A DNA stretch of 64,000 nucleotides from Bin5 sp009843665. Lineage in GTDB: Bacteria; Chloroflexota; Anaerolineae; Caldilineales; Caldilineaceae. This document shows, piece after piece, positions 16,333 through 25,421 of this stretch. Position 1 is the first letter of the stretch; every line of letters begins with the position of its first letter. The notes beneath the pieces were generated by a model, which saw only the letters and a program-made list of their open reading frames with translations, made no database searches and was not told the origin of the DNA. The DNA lies in NCBI GenBank assembly GCA_965220285.1, contig OZ244818.1:1116001-1180000 (forward strand), in the 5' to 3' direction. Position numbers and translations under genes: made by a program.

Positions 16333-19119
16333 CTAATGGTCGCCTTTACAGATATAGCAGGAGTCCTGCGGCTCCTCCGATGATTGAAGTTCCAGCCTTA
16401 CCAATAGCTGCCCGTCTTCGAACTGCTTGTCCTCAGCATCACGCGGTCGGAGAGGCAATCGTTCTCCTGTGGCAAAGTCATAGAGTCCAACGCGAAGATT
16501 ATAGTCTCCTTGTGCAAGACCGTCAGGCAAGGTGATTTCTCGCCGGTCGATATAGAGCGCATCACTGTGCCACTGGCTGGTGGGCAGCAGTCCGCCCAAA
16601 GGGGGGCCATCGAATTGAGCCACCAGTTCACCATTGCCGTCCAGCATATGGATAAACGTTATCCAGTCGTTTGAGACACCGTCTCCGGTCTCCCAGAAGA
16701 GGCGTAGCGTGACATCGTCACTTTGAGAAGCCAGGTCGTATCCTTGTAAGCGCATGCCGTCTGAGGTTTCGGCCGGCGATTCTGTGGCGGGCCTGACCCG
16801 CTGAAGTAATCCTGGCCGGACAGGAGCGACTTCAATGTCGCGCAAGTGCATGAGGCCGCTATCCGAGCCCGTTACGTCCAGTCTACCGTACGTAGAGGAG
16901 GACAGTCCTGCTGCCAGCGAAAATGTCAGAGGTGGGACATCCAGAGGAATCGGAAGAGACATCGTTTCGATGTAGTACTTTTCGGGGTCCCAGATCTTAG
17001 TAGGTATTCGAATGGTACCCTGAGCGTCGGCGGCCCAAGAGTGCTTCAGAGAAGGCGAATACAGGTGGAGCAGAGTGTGCAGATTTTCGTCGATTTTCTG
17101 ATTCGCCCGCCAGAACAGACGAATGATGATCGATTCGCCAGGTTTGGGGGTCGGACTGGTTAGCAGCTTCCAGCCAAGCAGGGTCATTTGACTCGTTGAA
17201 GGGTTTCCAATTTCAGCGGACTCGCCCTGAATGGGAAAAGGCACGTGGCCAGGAGGAGAGTGCCAAATGTAAGGACCTTCTGTGTACTGGTTTACTGCCA
17301 AGCGAACCAAGAGCACCAATAGGACCCCTACCGTCATTGGAACCACTAACTTCGGAAAGTTCAAACTCTCGATATTTGATGTCTCCTTCCTTTGGGCAGC
17401 TACGAAGGGACTACGTCTTCGCGTTATTGATGCAAGACCCAAAGCTGTTGCCAGGAGCCCAAAGAGGCTGATGCGCTGCCCCCAGTGCTGCGAAGTAGTG
17501 CCAGCCCAGTAAATTTCCAGTTGCTCTCCGTTTCCAGGTTCTTTCGAGACCTGAGTCCAGCCTGACGGTCCTTTTTCGAGCACTGCCCCCTGGCCTGCTG
17601 CCCAACCAGGATGGAAATGTAGCCGAAGCAGAGATGGGCCTGGTTGGGAGGGCAAGTCTGCTACGGCTTGGTGAGGGGAATGCCAGTAAAGTGGTGTTGC
17701 CTCAGGTTCCGCTTTCACTCCTTTGGCCAAGTCCATATCGGCACCACGAACCAGGAATTCACCGGTGCCTACGATATAGTCCCAGGCGACAGATTGCTCC
17801 TGTCCCGAGATTTCGCTCTTGCCAGGAATGGATTCCACCGACCAGAAGGAAGTAAAGGAGGCCAGATTCGGGAAGAGATATGGGAAGGGGGGCAATATGG
17901 AGCCAAAGAGCAGGAGGAATGCTGGAATCCATCGATGCCTAGTTGGCCAGACGTCCACCGCTAAGGCGGCTGCAGAAAGGGAACCTAATGTTGCGAACGG
18001 TAGCAGCCGGAAACGAAACTGGAGAAAGCGCAGCCATGGCAGTGAATCCCAGATGGGCTCGGAAAGAGGCATCGTAAGTGCAAGAAAGAACAGTGCCAGG
18101 AGGCAGCCGGCAAGGCCCCAAAGCCTTCGTTCGCGGGACCTCGCGAAGACTGAGCTGATCAGACACAATACCAGGGCCAGCCACTGAACTACGCCAAAAG
18201 TAAAGGCAGGAGGCATTAGAGGGTTTCCCGCGCTGCTGTCCAGAAAGGCGGGCTGGAAAGACGTAAGCTCAAGCAAACTATAGAAACCTGCCTTATAGTT
18301 GATCTTAACTTTGAGCGCGTTCTCATACAGCACAAAAGGCAGGTCGACGAGGGCAGGCAGCCAGAAGGCGGCTGTAACTGAAGCTGCAACGAGCGCGGCC
18401 AGAGCGCAACGGACCAGCCCGTCAATGCGACGGTAAACCAGGGCGAGAAAGAGCCAGTTTGACAACAAGATGACCGCTCCCAAGATCGCAGTCAAGTTGT
18501 GGCTGAGCACCAGGGCCGAGAGTGCGACCACGGCGGACAACCAGTACCATGGAGTTGGCCGGAAGTGGAGGGCCGTTACTGCCCACAGACAGACCGGCAG
18601 CAGCAGCAGGGCCAACATCTGTGGGTAATCACCCAGGTAGTAGTACTCTGCAAAGATAAAATGGGGTTGAGCAAGGAACAGGGCGGCGCCTACCAGGGCG
18701 GCTGGCTGGCTGAATATCCTTTTGAGCCAGCCGAAAACCCCCATTCCTGAGAGAAAAAACGCGCAGGTGATCACTATCCGAAAGGCTGTGTCCAGACGGA
18801 TACCTGTCCAGTGGACCGCTGCGACAAGCCAATACAGACCCGGACTGTAGTGGTGAAAGACGGGTGCGCCCAGACCCCTGTAAACATCAGGGACCCAACG
18901 CGGCCATATGACTCCCTGGTCAAAGGATTGCTCTACGGCAGCTGCGCGCAAAATGTGGATTCTCAGGTCGGAGTTTCCCCCTGGGATTCCTTGCGGATGC
19001 CAGAGGGGGCTAATCAGAAGAGCCGTTAGTATAGCTATGAATGACATAACCGCCAGGGTCTGAAGCCAGCCTCCAATACCGATGGCTCCAGGCACCTTCG
19101 AAACTAAGGTCGTCTGCAT
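16333..19119 (-). CDS. Large polytopic membrane protein with extracytoplasmic C-terminal domains
   Basis: 928 residues. About 11-13 hydrophobic segments lie between residues 18 and about 430, beginning LAVMSFIAILTALLISPLW. An early loop reads P-G-G-N-S-D-L-R-I-H, which resembles the acidic first loop of YfhO/PMT-like membrane glycosyltransferases. After a soluble stretch two more membrane segments occur (ISLFGLLATALGLASI and LVVPMTVGVLLVLLVRLAV). The last 280 residues hold two similar beta-rich repeats (LLGWKLLTS...IIIRLFW and LQGYDLASQ...VTLRLFW). It is probably a lipid-linked sugar transferase or related surface-polymer protein, but the substrate cannot be read. It is the last gene of the minus-strand cluster that starts with oligopeptidase B. 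Confidence 0.7.
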   Translation of the reverse strand: MQTTLVSKVPGAIGIGGWLQTLAVMSFIAILTALLISPLWHPQGIPGGNSDLRIHILRAAAVEQSFDQGVIWPRWVPDVYRGLGAPVFHHYSPGLYWLVAAVHWTGIRLDTAFRIVITCAFFLSGMGVFGWLKRIFSQPAALVGAALFLAQPHFIFAEYYYLGDYPQMLALLLLPVCLWAVTALHFRPTPWYWLSAVVALSALVLSHNLTAILGAVILLSNWLFLALVYRRIDGLVRCALAALVAASVTAAFWLPALVDLPFVLYENALKVKINYKAGFYSLLELTSFQPAFLDSSAGNPLMPPAFTFGVVQWLALVLCLISSVFARSRERRLWGLAGCLLALFFLALTMPLSEPIWDSLPWLRFLQFRFRLLPFATLGSLSAAALAVDVWPTRHRWIPAFLLLFGSILPPFPYLFPNLASFTSFWSVESIPGKSEISGQEQSVAWDYIVGTGEFLVRGADMDLAKGVKAEPEATPLYWHSPHQAVADLPSQPGPSLLRLHFHPGWAAGQGAVLEKGPSGWTQVSKEPGNGEQLEIYWAGTTSQHWGQRISLFGLLATALGLASITRRRSPFVAAQRKETSNIESLNFPKLVVPMTVGVLLVLLVRLAVNQYTEGPYIWHSPPGHVPFPIQGESAEIGNPSTSQMTLLGWKLLTSPTPKPGESIIIRLFWRANQKIDENLHTLLHLYSPSLKHSWAADAQGTIRIPTKIWDPEKYYIETMSLPIPLDVPPLTFSLAAGLSSSTYGRLDVTGSDSGLMHLRDIEVAPVRPGLLQRVRPATESPAETSDGMRLQGYDLASQSDDVTLRLFWETGDGVSNDWITFIHMLDGNGELVAQFDGPPLGGLLPTSQWHSDALYIDRREITLPDGLAQGDYNLRVGLYDFATGERLPLRPRDAEDKQFEDGQLLVRLELQSSEEPQDSCYICKGDH

Positions 19120-19478
19120 GGGGTCTTTGTTTGGCTCAAAGAGGGCTGTCTGTCAGATGGCTTAGCAGCCAAGACGCGTATTCGCCGTTTCACTGCCTTT
19201 CAGAGTATACATTTCGACTGTTAGAGCAGTCAAAAGGGGCAAGGAAACATGCCCTGTTGCCTTCGAGGAGTTGGCGGCCTGGCCTGACACAACACTGGCT
19301 TGCTTCGGATGACTGCCAGCAGAGCAGCTCCCAGGAGAAGAGCACGGTTCTTGCGCGAAGTTTCAGATACCGTCACTGAAGTCGTGATGAGCGCGGCTTC
19401 AGCCTTCGTACTCTACCAGACCTTGGCCGCTCGGATTCTGAACGAGTCGGGCCAGCTTGGCGTTACACTTGTTGTCTT
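19120..19478. other. Non-coding spacer
   Basis: 359 bases between the aminotransferase stop and the membrane-protein start. I see no gene, strong hairpin or RNA signature here. Confidence 0.5.
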
Positions 19479-20384
19479 TCAGTCGACTAGGATGGGAAAA
19501 CCTGAGCTGCGGGTGAGTTCAGCGTACAATTTGCTCAGGCGCTGGGTGAAGGGCCCGCCGTCTCCTGGGCCAATTGTCCGTCCATCCAACTCGATCACCG
19601 GTGTCAGCTCGCCCATCGTGCCTGTGCAGAACAGCTCATCGGCCCGGTAAAGCTCGGGCAGCGAAATGTCTCGCACTTCGGCGAGAATCCGATGCGTCTG
19701 ACAGAGATCCAACACGGTGGCACGCGTGATTCCTTCAGGGCAGGCGTGGGTATGGGGCGTTGCCACTACACCTCGTTTGACGAGGAAAAGGTGCGTAGCG
19801 TTCGTTTCGGCGACGAAGCCGTTCAGATCCAGCATCACGGCATCGTCGACACCTGCTGCATTTGCCTGAATCTTGGCCAGTATCGAGTTAAGCATATTGC
19901 AGGAGTGGATGTTCTGGTCCAGACAATCTGGAGGAATGCGGCGAATGCCGGAGGTGATCAGGCGGATGCCGCTGCGGTCGTAGACCGGCGGTTTGTGTTC
20001 GGCGAGTACGATGAGCGTTGTGCCGCTCGTATTGATGCGGGGGTCCATGCCGCTTGTGTACTTTACGCCGCGGGTGAGGGTCAGGCGGACGTGGACATTG
20101 TCCTGCATTTCATTGGCTTGCAGCGTACGCCGCACCTGCTCCACGATCTCCTCTTTCGGGGGGATACCTTCATAGGCGAGGGCCTTTGCACCGTCCTGGA
20201 GGCGGTCGAGATGCTCTTCCAGTTTGAAGATACGACCGTCGTAGAGTCGCAGGCCCTCCCAGACGGCGTCGCCATTTTGCACGGATGAGTCGAAAGGGCT
20301 TACTCCGGCCTCGTCCCGATGGACCAGCCGGCCGTCGATGTTGACGAGAAGATGGCGATTGGCTTCGTAGAATTTCTGCAACAT
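19479..20384 (-). CDS. Class IV aminotransferase-fold protein lacking the PLP lysine
   Basis: Branched-chain/D-amino-acid aminotransferase fold, 301 residues, normal length. The N-terminal half is typical (VSPFDSSVQNGDAVWEGLRL at about 28-47, LEEHLDRL, VRLTLTRG). The cofactor Lys normally sits in a motif like I-K-S-L-N-x-L. Here the codon is CAC and the motif reads Q-N-I-H-S-C-N-M-L-N, so His replaces Lys. The phosphate- and substrate-loop parts remain (FVAETNATHLFLV, FCTGTMGELTPV). It therefore probably cannot form the normal internal aldimine. It lies 34 bases after a sulfotransferase gene. As I recall, a plant and fungal family annotated as BCAT-like joins these same two domains. CAGGAG precedes the ATG. 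Confidence 0.85.
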   Translation of the reverse strand: MLQKFYEANRHLLVNIDGRLVHRDEAGVSPFDSSVQNGDAVWEGLRLYDGRIFKLEEHLDRLQDGAKALAYEGIPPKEEIVEQVRRTLQANEMQDNVHVRLTLTRGVKYTSGMDPRINTSGTTLIVLAEHKPPVYDRSGIRLITSGIRRIPPDCLDQNIHSCNMLNSILAKIQANAAGVDDAVMLDLNGFVAETNATHLFLVKRGVVATPHTHACPEGITRATVLDLCQTHRILAEVRDISLPELYRADELFCTGTMGELTPVIELDGRTIGPGDGGPFTQRLSKLYAELTRSSGFPILVD

Positions 20385-20418
20385 GGTTCACAACTCCTGG
20401 GCTCCACAGCCGGCGCCG

Positions 20419-21177
20419 TCAACCCGGCACTGAACCCCGACCCTGATCTCTTGTCGTCAGGCGGAAGCGATACAGTTCCTGGTAGGCTGACTGCGCCTGG
20501 GCGAGAAGGTCCTGCAGCTGCGGCGGGGGCTGTTCGCTTTTGGGGCGGTACGGGGCGAAGCCGGTCGATTTTTCCACGGCTGCGTACCAGTACGGCGCCC
20601 ATAGGCCGTCGCTGTCGCGGCGGCCCGGCGGCCAGGAAAGCATTTTCTCGGAGAAGGGCACTGCGACTGCTTCACACAGCAACATGAGCGTGCCGCGGGG
20701 ATCCTCCAACACATCCTGGCTGTCGATTACGGGAGGAATCGAGCCGGTGTTGCGGCGGACGGTATCGAAAAGCCGCAGCAGTTGGGGGAAGCCGAGATCC
20801 AGAAGCGTGGGCTGTGACCGTACCTTAATATAGGAGGTAATGACCTCAACCGGGGACCGAATCAGGAAGCAGTTGGTCAGCTTGTCCAGCCAGTTCAACT
20901 CGATATGGTCCAACATGTGGTGGGCCATATGCTTCTGATACCAGATCGTCGCGCCCCCCGGCAGAGGGTCTACTGTTAGTGTGCGAGCGACAACGCGCCA
21001 GTCATTCTCATAGCCGGCGATGATTTCATCACTGGCAGGGTGATCGATGCCGGTAACTTGCAGGTAGTGAGCATAGAACGGCTCGTCGATCACCGTCGTG
21101 TCCGGACGGTTTTCCCAGGCACGCATGAGCGCCGTTGAAATGGTGCGCGGCGCACACCACATGGCAATCCGAGTCAT
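20419..21177 (-). CDS. Sulfotransferase-like P-loop protein
   Basis: 252 residues from the ATG at 21177, which has GAGGA just upstream. A longer in-frame start at 21216 is less likely. The 5'-phosphosulfate-binding loop is near the start (W-C-A-P-R-T-I-S-T-A-L, residues 6-16). The 3'-phosphate region is F-L-I-R-S-P-V-E-V-I-T-S-Y (about residues 108-120). The rest has the helical pattern and D-S-Q-D-V-L-E-D-P block of PAPS-dependent sulfotransferases. The acceptor is unknown. It is followed by the Lys-less aminotransferase-fold gene in the same transcript. Confidence 0.78.
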   Translation of the reverse strand: MTRIAMWCAPRTISTALMRAWENRPDTTVIDEPFYAHYLQVTGIDHPASDEIIAGYENDWRVVARTLTVDPLPGGATIWYQKHMAHHMLDHIELNWLDKLTNCFLIRSPVEVITSYIKVRSQPTLLDLGFPQLLRLFDTVRRNTGSIPPVIDSQDVLEDPRGTLMLLCEAVAVPFSEKMLSWPPGRRDSDGLWAPYWYAAVEKSTGFAPYRPKSEQPPPQLQDLLAQAQSAYQELYRFRLTTRDQGRGSVPG

Positions 21178-21233
21178 TGTTGTCCTCAAACTGCAGTGGA
21201 TATGGGTTGGCGGCACGTAATTCGCTGATCTAT

Positions 21234-21959
21234 CTAGCTACTGACCACGCCCGTTGTCGCCTTCATCCATCCTGCCAGTGTTTCAGCCAGCAGACAGAAC
21301 CGTCCGAGGCTGGCGAGACTATAGGTATCAGAGCTCAGAATAGTGTGCGCCGTCTGGGACTCTCCTTCAAGCAGTTCGAGACGCACATATCCGCGCCATA
21401 CCTGGTCACCTGCGCCGTTTCCGTCAGTCTCATGGCGGTTGAATGCGGCGAAAGAGCCATTTCTGCCATTGCGAGAGTGCAGGTGGGCGAGATCGCCGTT
21501 GTGAACGCCAGGAGAGGAATCGTGTTCCTCTTCGAGTACAGGCGGAGCGATGATGCTCTGGCCTAGACTGAGCTCCTCGTGATCTTCTCCGATCAAGGAG
21601 CCCGTCGACTCCGCGGGACCGCCTTTTTCAGGGGAAAGGGAGTCCCAAGTCGGGATTCTGGCGGCCTGCTCGGCAGGCTCAGTTTCCCGGTGAGACTGCG
21701 GAGAACCTTTGCGGTAACTGACCTGCAGTTTACAGGGCTCGCCGACTTGCCAGGAAACGACTCCGTCGCGCGTCTGGATGCAGGCGACCCGGCTTCGTAG
21801 ATGGTAACGAATGGTCACCAGATCATCGCCTTCCACTTCAAGGCTCGTCATCTCTCTCCGCAGATTCTGCGGCAGCGACTGCGACAGCTGCGGCAGGGAA
21901 TTCGAAGGGAAAGCATAGGATCGAATTCGCACAAACTCTCTGTCGATCAACCTTAACAT
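21234..21959 (-). CDS. Hypothetical protein, coupled to oligopeptidase B
   Basis: 241 residues, family not recognised. The start codon overlaps the stop of the upstream oligopeptidase gene (ATGTTAA), which argues that it is translated. The N-terminal 80 residues look folded (LEVEGDDLVTIRYHLRSRVA, VVSWQVGEPCKLQVSY). The middle, about residues 85-150, is rich in Glu, Ser and Pro and probably disordered. The C-terminal part (WRGYVRLELLEGE, SLASLGRFCLLAETLAGWM) looks ordered again. No signal peptide or membrane segment is seen. No function can be assigned. Confidence 0.6.
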   Translation of the reverse strand: MLRLIDREFVRIRSYAFPSNSLPQLSQSLPQNLRREMTSLEVEGDDLVTIRYHLRSRVACIQTRDGVVSWQVGEPCKLQVSYRKGSPQSHRETEPAEQAARIPTWDSLSPEKGGPAESTGSLIGEDHEELSLGQSIIAPPVLEEEHDSSPGVHNGDLAHLHSRNGRNGSFAAFNRHETDGNGAGDQVWRGYVRLELLEGESQTAHTILSSDTYSLASLGRFCLLAETLAGWMKATTGVVSS

Positions 21960-24106
21960 CGTCCACTGCTCCCGTCATTGAAAGGGACAGATTCAGTGGT
22001 GTCCAGAATGAACGCGTACTCCAAGGCAACCTCCTCCAGGTAATCGTAGCGGCCGGATTTACTGAAGTGACCGGCCCCCATCTCGGTATTGAGTAGTAGC
22101 GGGTTATCGTCGGTCTTGCACGCCCGCAGTTTGGCCACCCACTTGGCTGGCTCCCAATATTGCACTCTCGGATCGTTGAGGCCCGCGGTGGCCAGAATGG
22201 CCGGGTAGTCCTTGGCCTCGACGTTGTCATAGGGTGAATAGCTCTTCATGTAGTGGTAGTAATCGGCCTCGGCCGGGTTGCCCCATTCCTCCCATTCGAT
22301 GACCGTTAAGGGAATGCTGGCGTCGAGCATGGTGTTAACGACGTCGACAAAGGGAACACCGGCGACGACGCCTGCGAACAGATCCGGCCGCATGTTGGTC
22401 ACGGCGCCCATCAGCAGGCCGCCGGCGCTGCGGCCGCTGATCACCAGACGTCTTGGCGATGTATAGCCGCTATCAATGATAGCCTCCGCGCAGGCAATGA
22501 AATCGGTGAAGGAGTTCTTCTTTTTGAGATATTTGCCGTCTTCTTTCCATTGTCTTCCCATCTCACCGCCGCCGCGAATATGGGCGTAGGCGACGACGAA
22601 GCCCCGTTGCAGCAGACTCACAAGGTTGCTGCTGAAGTATGGGTCGTAGCTCATGCCATAGGAGCCATAGCCGATCAGTAAGCAGGGGTTCTGGCCGTCT
22701 CTTTCCAGTTCAGCGGGGTAGACAAGCGAAACCGGCACTCGGACCCCGTCGGTCGCGGACGCCCAAATGCGCTCGGTCGTGTAGGCCGCGGGATCATAGC
22801 CGTTCACTTCGTCCTGTTTACGCAGCGTACGGTCGCGATTTCCCATTTCATAGTCAAAGACGGTCGGCGGGGAGACAAGAGAAGTGTAGCGATAGCGCAA
22901 TACCTGACTGTTGAATTCGGGATTCTGGCCGCGGGAGACTGTATAGACAGTCTCCAACTGCTCGACACGGTGGTAGGAAGATGCTTCGCCCCGGAAAAAG
23001 GCCCCAGAGTGCAGGTCCTGAATCCGGATGTGAGTAAGGCCGCTCTCCCGCTCCCAGACAACCAGGAAATCCTGAAACGGTTCGATATGGTCCAGCATGA
23101 CCTCGGCGGAATGTGGAATCAACTCCTGCCAGTTTTCTCTGGCGGGCGCGTCGACAGGCGCCGCCATCACGCGAAAATTTTCCGCCTCCCAGTTTGTAAG
23201 AATGAGGAAGCGTTCTTCCCCGGTCGAACCGTAATGGTGGGTGACGAAATACTCCATGTCCTGGACACGCGACTGGATCAGGACGGGCTTACCTTCGGGA
23301 TCTTCAGCGTTTATGGCATGGACTTCGGTGGTTACGGCACTGCCGAGGGCGAAGAATATGTAGCGCTCGCTCTTGGCCTTATAGAGCCGCAGAAAGAAGC
23401 GCTCATCCTCCTCATGATAGACGACCTCGTCATCGGCAGTGGGATCGCCCAGGCGGTGGCGGTGTAGTTTGAAGGGCCGAAGGGCGGGGTCGAGGGTGGT
23501 GTAGTAGAGTGTGCGATTGTCGTTGCCCCATTCGAGCCCGTAGTACGTGTTTTCGATCCGGTCCGGCAGCAGCTCGCCGGTCGTCAGGTCCTTGACCTGC
23601 AACGTGTATGTTTCCGATCCATCGGTATCGAGGGCAAAAGCCAGGAGTGAATGGTCGGGACTGACCGAAAAATTTCCCATGCGCAGGTAGTCGAGACCTT
23701 CTGCTTCGAGGTTGAGGTCGATCAACACCTGTTCGTCGGCTTCCAGACTGCCCTTCTTGCGGCAGTAGATGCGATACTGCTTGCCCTTCTCTTCGCGGTA
23801 GTAGTAGAAGTAACCGCCGTGGGCAACGGGCACCGACTCATCGGTCTCCTTGATACGACTTTTCATTTCGTTGTAGAGGGTTTCCTGCAGAGCCTCGGTA
23901 TGGGCCAGCATCGATTCCGTATATCTGTTTTCGGCTTCAAGATAGGCCAATACGGCTGGATTGTCGCGCTCCCGCAGCCAGTAGTAATGGTCGACTCGCT
24001 CGTCGCCGTGTTTGCGATGGGTGACGGGCTGTACGGTCGCCACCGGAGGAATCAGGTTCGCATTTGATTCTGGCACAGCGGTGCACTCGCCAGGCTGAAC
24101 TGACAT
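21953..24106 (-). CDS. ptrB: Oligopeptidase B-like S9 serine peptidase
   Basis: 717-residue prolyl oligopeptidase-family (S9A) peptidase. Such enzymes cut short peptides in the cytoplasm, after basic residues in the case of oligopeptidase B. The N-terminal 400 residues form the beta-propeller (YWLRERDNPAVLAYLEAEN at the start). The hydrolase domain shows GYGSYGMSYDPYFS, the nucleophile in ISGRSAGGLL (about residue 555), the Asp in GLNDPRVQYWEP (about 640) and the His in GAGHFSKSGRYDYLEE (about 682). All three catalytic residues are present. GAGGAT lies 7 bases before the ATG. It is divergent from the sugar transporter genes. Confidence 0.93.
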   Translation of the reverse strand: MSVQPGECTAVPESNANLIPPVATVQPVTHRKHGDERVDHYYWLRERDNPAVLAYLEAENRYTESMLAHTEALQETLYNEMKSRIKETDESVPVAHGGYFYYYREEKGKQYRIYCRKKGSLEADEQVLIDLNLEAEGLDYLRMGNFSVSPDHSLLAFALDTDGSETYTLQVKDLTTGELLPDRIENTYYGLEWGNDNRTLYYTTLDPALRPFKLHRHRLGDPTADDEVVYHEEDERFFLRLYKAKSERYIFFALGSAVTTEVHAINAEDPEGKPVLIQSRVQDMEYFVTHHYGSTGEERFLILTNWEAENFRVMAAPVDAPARENWQELIPHSAEVMLDHIEPFQDFLVVWERESGLTHIRIQDLHSGAFFRGEASSYHRVEQLETVYTVSRGQNPEFNSQVLRYRYTSLVSPPTVFDYEMGNRDRTLRKQDEVNGYDPAAYTTERIWASATDGVRVPVSLVYPAELERDGQNPCLLIGYGSYGMSYDPYFSSNLVSLLQRGFVVAYAHIRGGGEMGRQWKEDGKYLKKKNSFTDFIACAEAIIDSGYTSPRRLVISGRSAGGLLMGAVTNMRPDLFAGVVAGVPFVDVVNTMLDASIPLTVIEWEEWGNPAEADYYHYMKSYSPYDNVEAKDYPAILATAGLNDPRVQYWEPAKWVAKLRACKTDDNPLLLNTEMGAGHFSKSGRYDYLEEVALEYAFILDTTESVPFNDGSSGRC

Positions 24107-24473
24107 CGAAGATCCTCACCTGCACTTGTAATGAACTGCATCATGGGGGTACTGCCAGACCATTATAATGTATCAATGTTAGATGGCCTATTTTTTGGAG
24201 TAGTGAAAAATTTGACAAAGATTCGGGCGTCGTGTAGCCTAGCACCGGTTTCTCCAGCCAGACGCCCCAACAGTGCAGACATGGCGGGGCTACGGGCCCA
24301 ATGACCAATTCAGCCAGCAGGTTTCGACCCTGTACTTGCTGCGGCTATAGCGGTAGCCGTAGAGAGCGTATTCCCCTGAGCCAGCAGGAAAGTCTCTAGC
24401 AAAAAACGAGGAGAAGTTGAAAAGCTGGGCCTCGCCGTCGACCGGCTCGCAAAAGTCGAGCCCCCCTGCGTCA
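24107..24473. other. Divergent intergenic region
   Basis: Separates oligopeptidase B (minus) from the sugar ABC operon (plus). It holds a TATAAT-like palindrome at about 24161-24170 and the promoter-like pair at 24212-24240. A minus-strand open frame (24290 up to about 24490) has protein-like composition but no recognised family. Confidence 0.5.
24212..24240 (+). promoter_or_regulatory. Candidate sigma-70-type promoter for the sugar ABC operon
   Basis: A perfect -35 TTGACA (24212-24217), a 17-base spacer and a weak -10 TAGCCT (24235-24240) lie upstream of the permease gene. The sequence just before it is AT-rich. The assignment is by consensus only. Confidence 0.4.
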
Positions 24474-25412
24474 ATGACCAAACCATTCATGCACCGCATA
24501 TTTGGAAACCAACGGGAGTTCAAGACGAATCTCTCGTTGCTCTCGATGTCGCTGCCCGGAATCGTCCTGCTCTTCATTTTCGCCTACCTGCCCATGCTGG
24601 GCATTGTCATCGCCTTCAAGGACTACCGCTTCAATCTGGGAATCCTCGGCAGCGAATGGGTCGGATTCCGGAATTTCGAATTTCTATTCGGGACGGATGC
24701 GGCGTTCCGAATCACACGCAATACACTGCTGATGAATCTTCTATTCATCAGCACAACTACAGTTTGTGCGTTGACGGTTGCGATACTGATGAATGAAGCC
24801 TATCGCAGCCGCATGAGCAAGTACTATCAGACGATGCTGTTTTTCCCCTACTTCATCTCTTGGGTAATTGTCAGCTATTTCGTCTTTGCATTCTTGAATG
24901 GCCAGACCGGGCTGATCAACCGGTGGGTAGATGCACTGCAACTGGATCGGATTGCCTGGTACCGCTCGCCGGAGTACTGGCCGGTTATCCTCGTGCTCGC
25001 CAACCTGTGGAATGGCATCGGTTTCAGCAGCATCATCTATCTGGCCGGGATTCTCGGCATTTCCCCGGAGTTGTTCGAAGCGGCCAAAATTGACGGTGCG
25101 GGCAAGATGCAACAGATCCGTTTCATCACCTTGCCGATGCTGTACCCGATGATCATCATTCTCACGCTGCTGGCGATTGGCCGCATTTTTCATGCCGACT
25201 TCGGTCTGTTCTTCTTTTTGCCCCGAGACAATCCGCTCCTCTATTCCACGACCGACGTTATCGACACATTTGTATACCGTTCATTGGTAGAGTTGGGAGA
25301 GATCAGTATGGCCGCGGCAGCCGGCTTTTATCAGTCGTTTGTCGGATTTCTGCTGGTCGTGGGGGCCAACTGGGTGGTACGACGAGTCAACGAAGACTAC
25401 GCACTGTATTAG
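24474..25412 (+). CDS. Sugar ABC transporter permease, LplB type
   Basis: Inner-membrane permease of a CUT1-family carbohydrate importer, about 312 residues. It has six membrane segments, beginning with LPGIVLLFIFAYLPMLGIVIAF, then the family's K-D-Y-R-F. The EAA loop that contacts the ATPase is F-E-A-A-K-I-D-G-A-G-K-M-Q (about residue 200). The start is uncertain. ATGs at 24474 and 24489 fit the usual short N-terminus, while a TTG at 24417 has GAGGAG very close upstream. No ATPase gene is present, so a shared MsmK-type ATPase must serve it, as is common for CUT1 importers. Confidence 0.85.
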   Translation: MTKPFMHRIFGNQREFKTNLSLLSMSLPGIVLLFIFAYLPMLGIVIAFKDYRFNLGILGSEWVGFRNFEFLFGTDAAFRITRNTLLMNLLFISTTTVCALTVAILMNEAYRSRMSKYYQTMLFFPYFISWVIVSYFVFAFLNGQTGLINRWVDALQLDRIAWYRSPEYWPVILVLANLWNGIGFSSIIYLAGILGISPELFEAAKIDGAGKMQQIRFITLPMLYPMIIILTLLAIGRIFHADFGLFFFLPRDNPLLYSTTDVIDTFVYRSLVELGEISMAAAAGFYQSFVGFLLVVGANWVVRRVNEDYALY

Positions 25413-25421
25413 GCCGCCTCC

